64,000 bases of DNA from Nannocystis exedens. GTDB taxonomy: Bacteria; Myxococcota_A; Polyangia; Nannocystales; Nannocystaceae. The DNA is taken from positions 5,088,001 to 5,152,000 of the forward strand of contig NZ_NETK01000001.1 of assembly GCF_002343915.1 (NCBI RefSeq). Direction: 5' to 3'. Shown here piece after piece: positions 34,424 to 42,104 of the stretch. Each line of letters opens with the position of its first letter. Position 1 is the first letter of the stretch. Made by a program: the position numbers and the translations under genes. The notes below the pieces were generated by a model. The model saw nothing but the letters and a program-made list of their open reading frames with translations, searched no databases and was not told the origin of the DNA.

Positions 34424-35380
34424 ATGGCCGAGACCGCCGACGACCCGCGCGCCTCCGCGTCGCTCGCCGCCCTGTGGGCCGCGGTGCTGCTCGGCGTCGC
34501 CGGCGTGGCGATCCTCGCCGCCGTGTTCGTCGCCCCGCTGCTGGCCGGCTCGAGCGACCCTCCCTTCCTCGAGGGACATGTCCCGAAGAACTCGCTGCTC
34601 TACCAGCGCTCGACCCCGCGGCCGCACGGCGTGCTGCACCTGGCCGGCTCGGGCAGCAACATCCCGCTGACGCGCGCGCTGGCCGACGCGTTCGTCGCCC
34701 GGTCCCCCGACGCGCACATCGTCGTGTTCGAGAGCATCGGCTCCTCGGGCGGCGTCATGGCGGTCTACGACGACGTCGTCGACCTCGGCCTCATCTCCCG
34801 CCCGCTCAAGGAGCGCGAGGTGCAGCTCGGCGTCGACGCGATCCCCTACGCCCGCGTGCCGGTGGTCGTCGCCGTCAATTTGTCGGTCCCCGACACCGCG
34901 ATCACCACCGACGAGCTCGCCGACATCTTCGCCGGCCGCAAGACCCGCTGGTCGGACGGCGCGCCGATCACCGTGCTCCAGCGGGAGCGCGGCGACTCCG
35001 GCCACCTCGCCGTCGCCGCCGCGCTCCCGGCCTTCGCCGCCGCGGACGAGGCCGCCTACCGCGAGCACCGCTGGCGCGTCGTCCTCCACGACCGGGCGAT
35101 GCAGGAGGCGCTGGCGATCACCCCCGGCGCCGTCGGCCTGCTCGACGCCGGCGCGATCAGCCTCCAGCGCCTGCCCCTCCGCGCGCTCGAGCTCGACGGC
35201 TACGCCGCCAGCGAGGCCAGCGTCCAGTCGGGCCGCTACCCGTTCTTCAAGGACCTGTCGTTCGCCGCCCTCGAGGCCCCGACCGGCCTCGCCGCCGACT
35301 TCATCCGCTTCGCCCACTCCGACGAGGGCCGCGCGCTGATGAAGGCCCACGGCTACATCCCGCTGCCGGAGGTCCAGTGA
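34424..35380 (+). CDS. Membrane-anchored PstS-like periplasmic substrate-binding protein
   Basis: A 318-residue protein with an N-terminal membrane helix (about 18-40, LWAAVLLGVAGVAILAAVFVAPLLAG) and a PstS-type solute-binding domain: LAGSGSNIPLTRALADAF, FESIGSSGGVMAVYDDVVDLGLISRPLKE, then AVNLSVPDTAITTDELADIFAGRKTRWSDG and a C-terminal PTGLAADFIRF. PstS homologues bind phosphate or similar anions. No permease or ATPase adjoins it. It sits between a TonB-dependent receptor and a two-component system, so it may be a periplasmic relay or sensor partner rather than a transporter component. A copy of the dispersed motif is in frame (GHVPKN). Start ATG 34424 was preferred over an upstream TTG. Confidence 0.83.
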   Translation: MAETADDPRASASLAALWAAVLLGVAGVAILAAVFVAPLLAGSSDPPFLEGHVPKNSLLYQRSTPRPHGVLHLAGSGSNIPLTRALADAFVARSPDAHIVVFESIGSSGGVMAVYDDVVDLGLISRPLKEREVQLGVDAIPYARVPVVVAVNLSVPDTAITTDELADIFAGRKTRWSDGAPITVLQRERGDSGHLAVAAALPAFAAADEAAYREHRWRVVLHDRAMQEALAITPGAVGLLDAGAISLQRLPLRALELDGYAASEASVQSGRYPFFKDLSFAALEAPTGLAADFIRFAHSDEGRALMKAHGYIPLPEVQ

Positions 35381-35829
35381 CCGCTCGCACAGGTGCGATG
35401 GGACATGTTCGAAGAGGCATGCATGCCGACGCCTCGCGCTCGCCCGCGCGTCGCGGCGCTCGGGCGCCCCGCCTCCCGAAGGCGGCCAGCAGCCCTGCAT
35501 GTCGCAGGGGCGATGACGAGGACCACGGCGACGTCCCGCTGCCGGAGGTCCAATGACCGCTCGCGCAGGTGAGATGGGACAGGTCCGCAGGGGCATGCGG
35601 GCCGACGCCCCGTGCACGCCCGCTCGTCGCGGCGATCGAGCCGGTGTGATGGGATGTGTCCGAACGGACACGTCCAGCGGACTCGGCACCTCGGGCACGC
35701 CCGCGCCTCGCGGCGCTCGAGCCCCGCGCTCCGGGCAGGGGCGAGCAGTCCTGCATGGCGCATGGGACATGCCGTTCGGGCCATATGCCAGGCAGCCTGC
35801 GGCGCGCCCCCCGGCGCCGGAGGGAGACA
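35358..35829. repeat. Tandem repeats duplicating the 3' end of the PstS-like gene
   Basis: In the 449-base gap after the gene, a block beginning CTGCCGGAGGTCCA (last codons of the gene at 35363-35380) recurs at 35539-35556 with one base changed in the TGA region (CCAATGA), offset 176 bases. Downstream of each copy ACCGCTCGC, GATGGGAC and GCATGC-type motifs recur. A third partial copy with CGGGCACGCCCGCGCCTCGCGGCGCTCGAG is near 35690. Mini-palindromes (gggacatgttc, gggacaggtcc, gggacatgcc) are embedded. No gene is seen. Confidence 0.7.
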
Positions 35830-37197
35830 ATGTCTGAAAAGACAGTACCCGAAGGACATGCTCTTTCGGGCAAGGTCGGCCTGCGCCGCTACCTGTCGGC
35901 GCGCATGCTGCCGCTCGTGGTGCTGCTGCTCGTGCTGGTGTCGGCCTCGGCGCCGCTGGCCTACGCCGCGCTGCAGGCCCGGGGCCTGCGCGAGCAGGCG
36001 CGGGCGACCGCGGTGCAGGCGGCCGACGCGGTCGCGCGCGAGGTGCAGGAGCGGCCGGTGCTGTGGCGCTACGACGCCGGCAAGCTGCTGGCGCACCTGC
36101 GGGCCTACGTCGACAACGCCGGGGCCGCGCGCATCGAGATCGCCGACCGCTCGGGCGTGCGGATCCCGCTCGACACCGGGTCGATCACCAGCCCCGCCGC
36201 CAGCGGTCCGCTCGCCTGGGAGGCCGCGCCGATCGTCCTCAACGAGGAGGTCGTCGGCCACGCGTGGGTCGCCGTCAGCCTCGCCGAGGCCCGCGCCGCC
36301 GCCCTCCTGCTGCTCGGACCGTTCGGCCTGCTCGGCGTCGGTCTCGCCGGCCTGCTCTACTTCATCCCGCTCGGCGCGATCACCCGCGCCGAACGCCGCA
36401 TCGAACAGAGCCAGGCCGCGCTGGCCCGCTTCAACCAGACGCTCGAGCAGCAGGTCGCCGAGCGCTCGTCGCAGCTCGGCGAGGCCTACGAGCAGCTGCG
36501 GCAGAAGGAGGGCCGCCTGCGCGAGCTGTCGGCCCGCGCCGTGCTGCTGCAGGAGGCCGAGCGGCGCGTCATCGCCCGCGAGCTCCACGACTCCGCCGGC
36601 CAGGCGCTCACGGCGATCCGCATCAACCTCCAGCTCATGGTCCAGCTCGCCGAGCCCGACAGCAAGGTGGCGAAGATGGCCGCGCGCACGCTGACGATCG
36701 TCGACGCGACGCTCGAGGAGATCCGCCGCGCCGTCAGCATGCTGGGCCCGGCGATCCTCGACGACGTCGGCCTGGTCGCCGCGATCGAGCGGCTGTGCGA
36801 CGACTTCGAACGCGAGGACCTCGAGATCTCGCGGGAGCTCGAGGTCCCCGACGGCGGGCTGTCCGCCGCGCTCGAGAGCGTGTGCTACCGGGTGACCCAG
36901 GAGGCGCTGACCAACGCCGCGCGCCACGCTGGGGCCAACGAGTTGCGGGTCGTCCTGAGGGTCGAGCCCGCGCACATCGTGCTGGAGGTCCGCGACAACG
37001 GGCGAGGGTTTGTCCCCGGCGAGCGCGGCGAGGGCAGCGGCGGCCGCGGGCTCGTCGGCATGCGAGAGCGCGTCGAGCTGCTCGGCGGCAACCTCCGCAT
37101 CGACACCGCCCCCGGGGCCGGCACCGCCATCCATGTCGAGCTGCCGCGGCGGGCCCTGAGCGACGATGGCGACGACTCGGCCGTCGTCGTCGCGTGA
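35830..37197 (+). CDS. Sensor histidine kinase, NarL/DegS type (HisKA_3)
   Basis: A 455-residue kinase. Two membrane helices (about 27-47 and 157-181) flank a periplasmic sensor domain. A linker (about 190-240, coiled coil-like) leads to HisKA_3 with H253 in VIARELHDSAGQALTAIRINLQ. The ATPase domain has EALTNAARHAGANEL, DNGRGF and GRGLVGMRERVELLGG, followed by an acidic tail. It is 12 bases upstream of the response regulator, as a normal pair. The start sits within the dispersed motif family (ATGTCTGAAAAGACA palindrome) and a GGAGGGAGA ribosome site precedes it. Confidence 0.93.
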   Translation: MSEKTVPEGHALSGKVGLRRYLSARMLPLVVLLLVLVSASAPLAYAALQARGLREQARATAVQAADAVAREVQERPVLWRYDAGKLLAHLRAYVDNAGAARIEIADRSGVRIPLDTGSITSPAASGPLAWEAAPIVLNEEVVGHAWVAVSLAEARAAALLLLGPFGLLGVGLAGLLYFIPLGAITRAERRIEQSQAALARFNQTLEQQVAERSSQLGEAYEQLRQKEGRLRELSARAVLLQEAERRVIARELHDSAGQALTAIRINLQLMVQLAEPDSKVAKMAARTLTIVDATLEEIRRAVSMLGPAILDDVGLVAAIERLCDDFEREDLEISRELEVPDGGLSAALESVCYRVTQEALTNAARHAGANELRVVLRVEPAHIVLEVRDNGRGFVPGERGEGSGGRGLVGMRERVELLGGNLRIDTAPGAGTAIHVELPRRALSDDGDDSAVVVA

Positions 37198-37209
37198 TAC
37201 AGTCCGAGC

Positions 37210-37881
37210 GTGAGCACCAAGAAGACCATCCGGGTCGTCCTCGCCGAAGACCACACGATCGTCCGCGAGGGCCTGCGCGCGCTGCTCGACGTGCGCGACG
37301 ACATCGAGGTCGTGGCCGAGGTCGCTGACGGGCGCGCCGCGGTCGAGGCCGTCGCCACGCACAAGCCCGACGTCGCGATCATGGACCTCGGCATGCCCGA
37401 GCTGAACGGCGTCGACGCCACGCGAGCGATCCGCAAGGACTTCCCCGCCACGCAGGTGCTCATCCTGTCGATGCACTCGGGCGAGGAGTACGTCCGCCCC
37501 GCCATCCGCGCCGGCGCCAGCGGCTACCTGCTCAAGGGCTCCGGCCTGTCCGACCTCGTCGCCGCGATCCAGGCCGTCTCGCACGGCGACGCCTTCTTCA
37601 GCCCGTCGATCGCCAAGATCGTCCTCCACGACTCGCGGCGCGACGCGCGGCCCGGCGGGCGCGAACCGCAGCCGGGAGACGCCCTCACCAACCGCGAACG
37701 CGAGATCCTCCAGCTCGTCGCCGAGGGCCGCTCGAGCCCGGAAATCGCGCGCCAGCTCAGTCTCAGCGTGAAGACGGTCGAGGGCCACCGCGGCCGGATC
37801 ATGGCCAAACTCGACGTACACCACGTCGCTGGCCTCGTGCGCCACGCGATCCGGATCGGTCTCGTCTCGCCCGACGCCTGA
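37210..37881 (+). CDS. NarL/FixJ-family response regulator (LuxR helix-turn-helix)
   Basis: A 223-residue regulator, partner of the upstream kinase (12-base gap). Receiver: E13-D14, phosphoacceptor D59 in DVAIMDLGMPEL, K109 in GYLLKG. The C-terminal LuxR-type HTH lies at about 155-215: LTNREREILQLVAEGRSSPEIARQLSLSVKTVEGHRGRIMAKL. It uses a GTG start (37210). Context suggests it controls the PstS-like/receptor locus, or the lipoprotein gene downstream, but no target site was found. Confidence 0.94.
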   Translation: MSTKKTIRVVLAEDHTIVREGLRALLDVRDDIEVVAEVADGRAAVEAVATHKPDVAIMDLGMPELNGVDATRAIRKDFPATQVLILSMHSGEEYVRPAIRAGASGYLLKGSGLSDLVAAIQAVSHGDAFFSPSIAKIVLHDSRRDARPGGREPQPGDALTNREREILQLVAEGRSSPEIARQLSLSVKTVEGHRGRIMAKLDVHHVAGLVRHAIRIGLVSPDA

Positions 37882-38010
37882 GGACGTTCGGGCCGGTGCT
37901 GGACCCCGCGTGGGGGCCGCCCAGAACGGCTTTCGCGCAGGGTGGATCCCCCCTGAAACCGACCGCGGGGAAATGCCGTAGGCCGGGGGTACTGGCGTGG
38001 GTACCGTCGC

Positions 38011-38035
38011 GGGTAACCCACAGCGAGAGTTACCC
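38011..38035. promoter_or_regulatory. Inverted repeat adjacent to a lipoprotein start
   Basis: GGGTAAC (38011-38017) and GTTACCC (38029-38035) form a perfect 7-bp inverted repeat spaced by 11 bases, ending five bases before the start codon. It could be an operator or a hairpin hiding the ribosome site. No similar pair was noticed elsewhere. Confidence 0.45.
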
Positions 38036-38039
38036 CATC

Positions 38040-39347
38040 ATGAGAAATTTAGCCCTTTGCACCGCTCTGGTGGCGCTCACGGCCTGTCCGGCCGAGGACC
38101 CGAGCACCACCGATTCGCCGACGACCGACCCGACCACCGACACCCCGGGCACCGAGACCGACGGCACGGACACCGAGACCACCGCCGGGCCGACGACGGA
38201 CACGCCGACCGGGACGACGGACACGCCGACCGGGACCACCGACGAGCCGACGGGGACGACCGACCCGGGCACCACCACCGAGGGCGCCTGCGACGGCATC
38301 GACATCCCGGCGATCGACGAGTCCGGCTGTGAGCCGCTCGCCAGCGACTACCGGCCGCGCGAGAACAACTCGGCCGACGACGAGTGGCCGGCCTGCGTGT
38401 CCGACATGGGCCCGTACACGCTCGTCGACAGCCCCCCGAGCACGATCGCCCGCATCGTCGCCTACGAGAACATCGCCGACCTGCTGTGGCGCAAGGCCGA
38501 CCCGACCAGCGACGACTTCACCGCCGCGCGCAACGAGTACGTCCTGCCCGAGGGCCTCGAGTCGCGCCTGGTCCGCCGCGAGGACCTGCACTACCCGCCG
38601 ATCCCCGAGAACGAGTGGGACCCGCAGGTCGACGCCGACAAGCAGTGCACCGTCGAGGCGCTGGCGGCCAAGTACCCCGAGCGCTGCGTCGGCCCGGCGG
38701 CGATGAAGCCGATCGTCGACGAGGCGTTCGCCGCCGGCCAGGCCGGCGAGGGCGACCCCAACATCCACGCCGCGCGGATCCACGGCGGCCTGCTCTGGTT
38801 CCTCTACCTCTCGGTGTACAAGGAGGCCAACACCTGCGCCACGGTCGCGCCGAAGGACTGCGACTCGGCCTGGGCCTACTACACCGGCGGCGAGCCGATC
38901 GACGGCCCGATCGGCATGGGCGCCGAGGTCCAGGCGCTCAGCGGCAACGCCCACGAGCGGATCCACGACGGCATCATGGCCGCCCGCTGCTGGCGTGACA
39001 TCGCCCAGGACATGGGCAACTACCCGCTGCTCGACGAGCTGCCCACCGAGCAGCAGGACCTGTTCGAGCAGGGCTGGGAGCAGCTCGACCAGGGCCTCCA
39101 CCGCGGCTACGCCGTGATCGTCCGCGACCACATGCAGAAGTACGTCGACGCCGCGTGCAGCAGCGCCGAGACCCAGGCCCTATGGGCCTTCCTGCAGGTC
39201 GCCGGCCCCGTGCTCGACCGCGAGGCCGAGGAGCGCGACGCCGCCGCCGCCGCCGCCCTCACCGGCCTGTGGACCGCCGAGAACCCCGGCCCCGAGGATG
39301 TCGCCAAGGGCATCGCCGCCCTCGACGCGATCTTCCCCTGCCCGTGA
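38040..39347 (+). CDS. Lipoprotein with Thr/Asp-rich linker, unknown function
   Basis: A 435-residue lipoprotein (signal ending LTAC, Cys residue 16). Residues about 20-85 are a low-complexity Thr/Asp/Pro/Gly linker with TDTPTGT units, a surface-spacer style I associate with Nannocystaceae-type lipoproteins. The globular remainder contains several Cys residues (C-DSGCE, PACVSD, QCTVEAL, CVGPAAM, ACSS) suitable for disulphides, and helices (WAYYTGGEPIDGPIGMGAEVQALSGNAHERIHDGIM). I suspect no enzyme. It follows the regulator by 158 bases with an inverted repeat just before the start, and is closed by the terminator at 39382. Confidence 0.8.
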   Translation: MRNLALCTALVALTACPAEDPSTTDSPTTDPTTDTPGTETDGTDTETTAGPTTDTPTGTTDTPTGTTDEPTGTTDPGTTTEGACDGIDIPAIDESGCEPLASDYRPRENNSADDEWPACVSDMGPYTLVDSPPSTIARIVAYENIADLLWRKADPTSDDFTAARNEYVLPEGLESRLVRREDLHYPPIPENEWDPQVDADKQCTVEALAAKYPERCVGPAAMKPIVDEAFAAGQAGEGDPNIHAARIHGGLLWFLYLSVYKEANTCATVAPKDCDSAWAYYTGGEPIDGPIGMGAEVQALSGNAHERIHDGIMAARCWRDIAQDMGNYPLLDELPTEQQDLFEQGWEQLDQGLHRGYAVIVRDHMQKYVDAACSSAETQALWAFLQVAGPVLDREAEERDAAAAAALTGLWTAENPGPEDVAKGIAALDAIFPCP

Positions 39348-39381
39348 CGGCGCGCCCCTCCGGGCGACTCTTCGATAAATA

Positions 39382-39414
39382 GAGGCCGAGCGCCGCGCTC
39401 GGCCTCTTTGTTTT
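39382..39414 (+). terminator. Rho-independent terminator after the Thr-rich lipoprotein
   Basis: An 11-bp perfect stem GAGGCCGAGCG/CGCTCGGCCTC with a 3-base loop, followed by TTTGTTTT. Confidence 0.92.
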
Positions 39415-39415
39415 G

Positions 39416-39480
39416 GATGTCCTCACGCACATGTCCCCGAGACAGTGTCTTTAAAGACATTGTCGCAAGCACATGCGCGA
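39416..39480. repeat. Mini-palindrome cluster with a 24-bp near-perfect palindrome
   Basis: GGATGTCC, ACATGTCC and GACAGTGTCTTTAAAGACATTGTC at 39441-39464 (one mismatch in 12 pairs), then CACATGC and GGACAGC. It lies between the terminator and tRNA-Val. Confidence 0.7.
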
Positions 39481-39494
39481 ATGGACAGCACGAC

Positions 39495-39523
39495 GGGGCC
39501 GAGGCGTCGGCGCGCTCGGCCCC
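39495..39523. other. GC hairpin between the lipoprotein and tRNA-Val genes
   Basis: Perfect 9-bp stem GGGGCCGAG/CTCGGCCCC with an 11-base loop, convergent position. It could help end transcription from either side; no strong T run follows. Confidence 0.4.
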
Positions 39524-39535
39524 TTCGTGCTGGGA

Positions 39536-39607
39536 TAGGCGGAACAGGGTTCGAACCTGCGACCCGCGCCTTGTAAGGGCGCCGCTCTACCGCTGAGCTA
39601 TCCGCCT
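39536..39607 (-). tRNA. tRNA-Val (anticodon UAC)
   Basis: The reverse complement folds as a class I tRNA: acceptor AGGCGGA/TCCGCCT with discriminator A, D-arm GCTC/GAGC, anticodon stem GCGCC/GGCGC around CTTACAA (anticodon TAC), variable GGGTC, T-arm GCAGG-TTCGAAC-CCTGT. Seventy-two bases, no CCA encoded. Confidence 0.95.
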
Positions 39608-39620
39608 GGGCGCGGGGAAG

Positions 39621-40145
39621 CTAGCACAGCGAGGGGCCGTCGTGCGCGAGGATCGTGCGGTCCGCCGGCGGGAGCGCGGCCAGCAGCTCGGCCGCCGTGG
39701 CGCCGCCCGCCGGGCGCAGGTCCGGGCGCAGCGCGGCCAGCGGGGCCAGCACGAAGTCACGGCGGGCCAGCTCGGGGTGGGGCAGCACCAGCCGGCCGGT
39801 GTCGACCCGCAGCGAGCGGCCGTCCTCGGTCACGACCAGCAGGTCGAGGTCGAGCGTGCGCGCCTCCCAGCGCTCGCGCCGGGTCCGCCCGTGTCGCGCC
39901 TCGAGCGCGAGCAGCTCGGTCAGCAGCGACTCCGGCGCCAGCCCCGTCCGCAGCTCGACCACGGCGTTGAGGAACGGGTGCAGCGACGGCCCCAGCGGCC
40001 GGGTCTCGAACACCGGCGAGCAGCGCAGCAGCTCGGTCGCCGGGATCACCCCTGCGCGCAGCTCCTCGGCGGCCGCGCGCAGCGTCGCCAGCCGGTCGCC
40101 GAGGTTGCTGCCGAGCCCGACGTAGGCCAGCGCCGTCACGGGCAC
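39621..40145 (-). CDS. folK: 2-amino-4-hydroxy-6-hydroxymethyldihydropteridine pyrophosphokinase
   Basis: A 174-residue HPPK of normal size. Motifs: YVGLGSNLGDR at the N-terminus, SPVFETRPLGPSLHPFLNAVVEL, the central RRERWEARTLDLDLLV (Mg/ATP-binding Asp pair), and PHPELARRDFVLAPL. It adds pyrophosphate from ATP to 6-hydroxymethyl-dihydropterin in folate synthesis. The start is GTG at 40145; GTG 40139 would also serve. The repeat array beginning at about 40203 lies immediately upstream of its start region. Confidence 0.95.
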   Translation of the reverse strand: MPVTALAYVGLGSNLGDRLATLRAAAEELRAGVIPATELLRCSPVFETRPLGPSLHPFLNAVVELRTGLAPESLLTELLALEARHGRTRRERWEARTLDLDLLVVTEDGRSLRVDTGRLVLPHPELARRDFVLAPLAALRPDLRPAGGATAAELLAALPPADRTILAHDGPSLC

Positions 40146-40202
40146 CTCGCTCTCGTTGCGCCGCGGCCCCGTGCAGCGACCTCGTGCTCGCGCCGACCCG
40201 GG

Positions 40203-40575
40203 CGAACGTCGATCGTCGGCGGCGCCATCCGCAGGTCGCCCGCGCGGCGTCGCGGCTTTGCAAACCCAGTCGAGCGAACATCGAGCGTCGGCATCCTCGG
40301 CAGGTCGCCCGCGCGGCGTCGCGGTTTTGCAAACCCAGTCGAGCGAACATCGAGCGTCGGCATCCTCGGCAGGTCGCCCGCGCGGCCTCGCGGCTTTGTG
40401 AACCCATTCGAGCGAACATCGAGCGTCGGCATCCTCGGCAGGTCGCTCGGACCGCGGCTCCGCGGCGTTGTGAACTCATTCGAGCGAACATCGAGCGTCG
40501 GCATCCTCCGCAGCTCGCTCGGGCCGCGGCTCCGCGGCATGAACTCACCCCAACGAGCAGCGAGCGTCGTCGTCA
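40203..40575. repeat. Tandem array of 69/72-bp units
   Basis: Five units plus a partial unit. Unit starts near 40203, 40276, 40345, 40414 and 40486 (spacings 73, 69, 69, 72), each with GAACATCGAGCGTCGGCATCC, CAGGTCGCCCGCGC, GGCGTCGCGG and CCAGTCGAGC-like blocks. Adjacent units are about 95% identical in the middle. The unit length is a multiple of three, so all frames stay open, which creates misleading open frames. The array abuts the stop codon of the minus-strand lipoprotein gene at 40573, and no unique spacers separate the units, so it is not CRISPR. Confidence 0.85.
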
Positions 40576-41394
40576 TTGCGGCCCCGACTGGGCCGTGCCC
40601 GTGTGCGGCGCCTCCGCCGTGTGCGCGTACGGGGCCACCAGCGAGATCGGCAGCGCCCCCGCGAACCCGACCCGCAGCGTCGCCGCCAGCGCGCGCGGCG
40701 AAGCATCTGTCTCCGGGGACAGCTCGTTCTCCGCCGGCAACGAGAAGCGGACGCGGCCATCGGCGTCGGCGTTGCCGCCGAGCACACGGTCGCCGATCAC
40801 CAGCTCGACCGCGCGGCCGCTGGCCGGTCCCGAGGGCGGATCGCACGGCTGCACCGGGCCCTCGCGCAGCGCCACCGTGTCGCTGACCCGCACCCGGTCG
40901 CGCGCGCGCACGCTGTCGACGATCCCCGCCGTCAACAGCCCCACGCCCACCGCCGTGAACACCCCGCCGACGCGGCGGCCGGTCTTCGGGTCGCGGATGT
41001 ACTGCATGCGCTCCTCGTCGTACGCCGCCTCGGCCGCGAACAGCTCGGGTCGCGCGAACGCCAGCGCCGACACCCCGAGCGCCACCGCGGCCAGCCCGTA
41101 CTCGAAGTAGATCATCGCGTCGGGCTTGCGGACGATCCGCTCCTCCTGTCGCGCGGCCAGGTGGGCCACCGTCCGGCACGAGCGGAGCTCGCGGAGCTCG
41201 ACCTCGAGGATGCGCCCGCGCTGCGACCAGCGCGCCTCGACCGCGGTCGCCACCACCTTCGTCTCGTTCACCAGCGGCTGCGCGTCGGGGCGGACGGTCG
41301 TGCGGATCTCCGTCTCCGACGTGATCTGCGAGCACGCGGCCGCGAACGCCGCGAACAGGCCCCATGCCGCCGAGGAAGGTCGGACCTCGCGCAC
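40573..41394 (-). CDS. Lipoprotein with two hydrophobic segments, unknown function
   Basis: A 273-residue lipoprotein (signal ending FAAAC, Cys about residue 21). It contains two later hydrophobic stretches (YFEYGLAAVALGVSALAFA and GGVFTAVGVGLLTAGIVDSV), so it may be an integral membrane lipoprotein. The exterior part has a beta-rich domain near residues 175-260 (RAVELVIGDRVLGGNADADGRVRFSLP). I do not recognise the family. Its 3' end merges into the 69-bp repeat array. Confidence 0.75.
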   Translation of the reverse strand: MREVRPSSAAWGLFAAFAAACSQITSETEIRTTVRPDAQPLVNETKVVATAVEARWSQRGRILEVELRELRSCRTVAHLAARQEERIVRKPDAMIYFEYGLAAVALGVSALAFARPELFAAEAAYDEERMQYIRDPKTGRRVGGVFTAVGVGLLTAGIVDSVRARDRVRVSDTVALREGPVQPCDPPSGPASGRAVELVIGDRVLGGNADADGRVRFSLPAENELSPETDASPRALAATLRVGFAGALPISLVAPYAHTAEAPHTGTAQSGPQ

Positions 41395-41406
41395 GCGCTC
41401 ACCTGG

Positions 41407-41727
41407 TCAGAGGGACACCTCGGTCCCGAGCTTGGCGCCGACCACACGCGCGACCGTCGTCATCAACTCCTCGTCGGTCTTGCGCGCGATCCACTTGCCC
41501 TGCTCGGGCACGAAGTCGAAGTGCCACGCGGTGGTGCCGGCGGCCATCCAGATCTGGCCGGCCGCGCTGTGGGCGTTGATGACGAAGCGGGCGCCGTCCT
41601 TGAACGCGAGCGTGAGCACGTCGCCGGCGAGCTGGACGTCGAGCTCCTCGAGCTCGAGCCCGCCGAGGCCGGCGTCGATGTGCTCGAGCGCCTTGGCCGA
41701 CCGCTTGAAGAAGTCCTTCTGGTCCAT
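41407..41727 (-). CDS. cyaY: Iron donor protein CyaY (bacterial frataxin)
   Basis: A 106-residue protein of the size expected for bacterial frataxin. The N-terminal helix has acidic residues (FFKRSAKALEHIDAGLGGLELEELDVQLAGDVLTLAFKDGARFVINAH), and the strand motif QIWMAAGTTAWHFDF followed by GKWIARKTDEELMTTVARVVG matches the family. CyaY binds iron and modulates Fe-S cluster assembly. It lies 12 bases upstream of the lipoprotein gene on the same strand. Confidence 0.93.
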   Translation of the reverse strand: MDQKDFFKRSAKALEHIDAGLGGLELEELDVQLAGDVLTLAFKDGARFVINAHSAAGQIWMAAGTTAWHFDFVPEQGKWIARKTDEELMTTVARVVGAKLGTEVSL

Positions 41728-41761
41728 GGCCCGTGAGGGTTACGCGATCGCGCAGAGGCGG

Positions 41762-42094
41762 TCAATTCGCCGGTGTCGGGGCCGGCGGGGGCGATTTGGA
41801 CTCCTCCGCGTCGGCCGTCTTCGCGGGCGCTTCGGCCTTGCTCGGCGGCCCGCTCTTGCTGGGGTCGAACCCCAGCTGCCGCGCCTGGTCCTCGGAGATC
41901 TCGACGACCTCGACCGACTTGCCGTCGGGCAGCGTGAAGGTGTGCTTGCGGCCCTCGATCTCCGGCGCGGCCTTCTGCTCCTGCTCGATCCGCTGCTCCT
42001 CCTGGTACTTCTCGCAGGCCCGCCAGCCGAAGAACGCGAGCAGCGGCACGTAGATGCAGATCCGGATCAGGACGCCTTTGGATGGCAGTTTCAT
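41762..42094 (-). CDS. Small single-pass membrane protein, unknown
   Basis: A 110-residue protein with one N-terminal membrane helix (about 7-24, GVLIRICIYVPLLAFFGW), a short beta-rich stretch (KHTFTLPDGKSVEVVEISEDQARQLGF) and a Lys/Ser/Pro/Ala-rich disordered tail. No known domain. The start ATG at 42094 gives MKLPSKG; the preceding region is a different reading context. It is 11 bases downstream of the lipoprotein at 42105-42863 and likely in one operon with cyaY. Confidence 0.65.
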   Translation of the reverse strand: MKLPSKGVLIRICIYVPLLAFFGWRACEKYQEEQRIEQEQKAAPEIEGRKHTFTLPDGKSVEVVEISEDQARQLGFDPSKSGPPSKAEAPAKTADAEESKSPPPAPTPAN

Positions 42095-42104
42095 GGGGGA
42101 TGTC

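Noticed and set aside
32015..35830. Open frame of 1271 codons antisense to the second receptor and PstS-like gene
   Set aside because: Compositional shadow; both plus-strand genes show family motifs throughout.
40156..40575. CRISPR-like array
   Set aside because: Units of 69-72 bp are contiguous and lack unique spacers; no cas gene is nearby. It is an ordinary tandem repeat.
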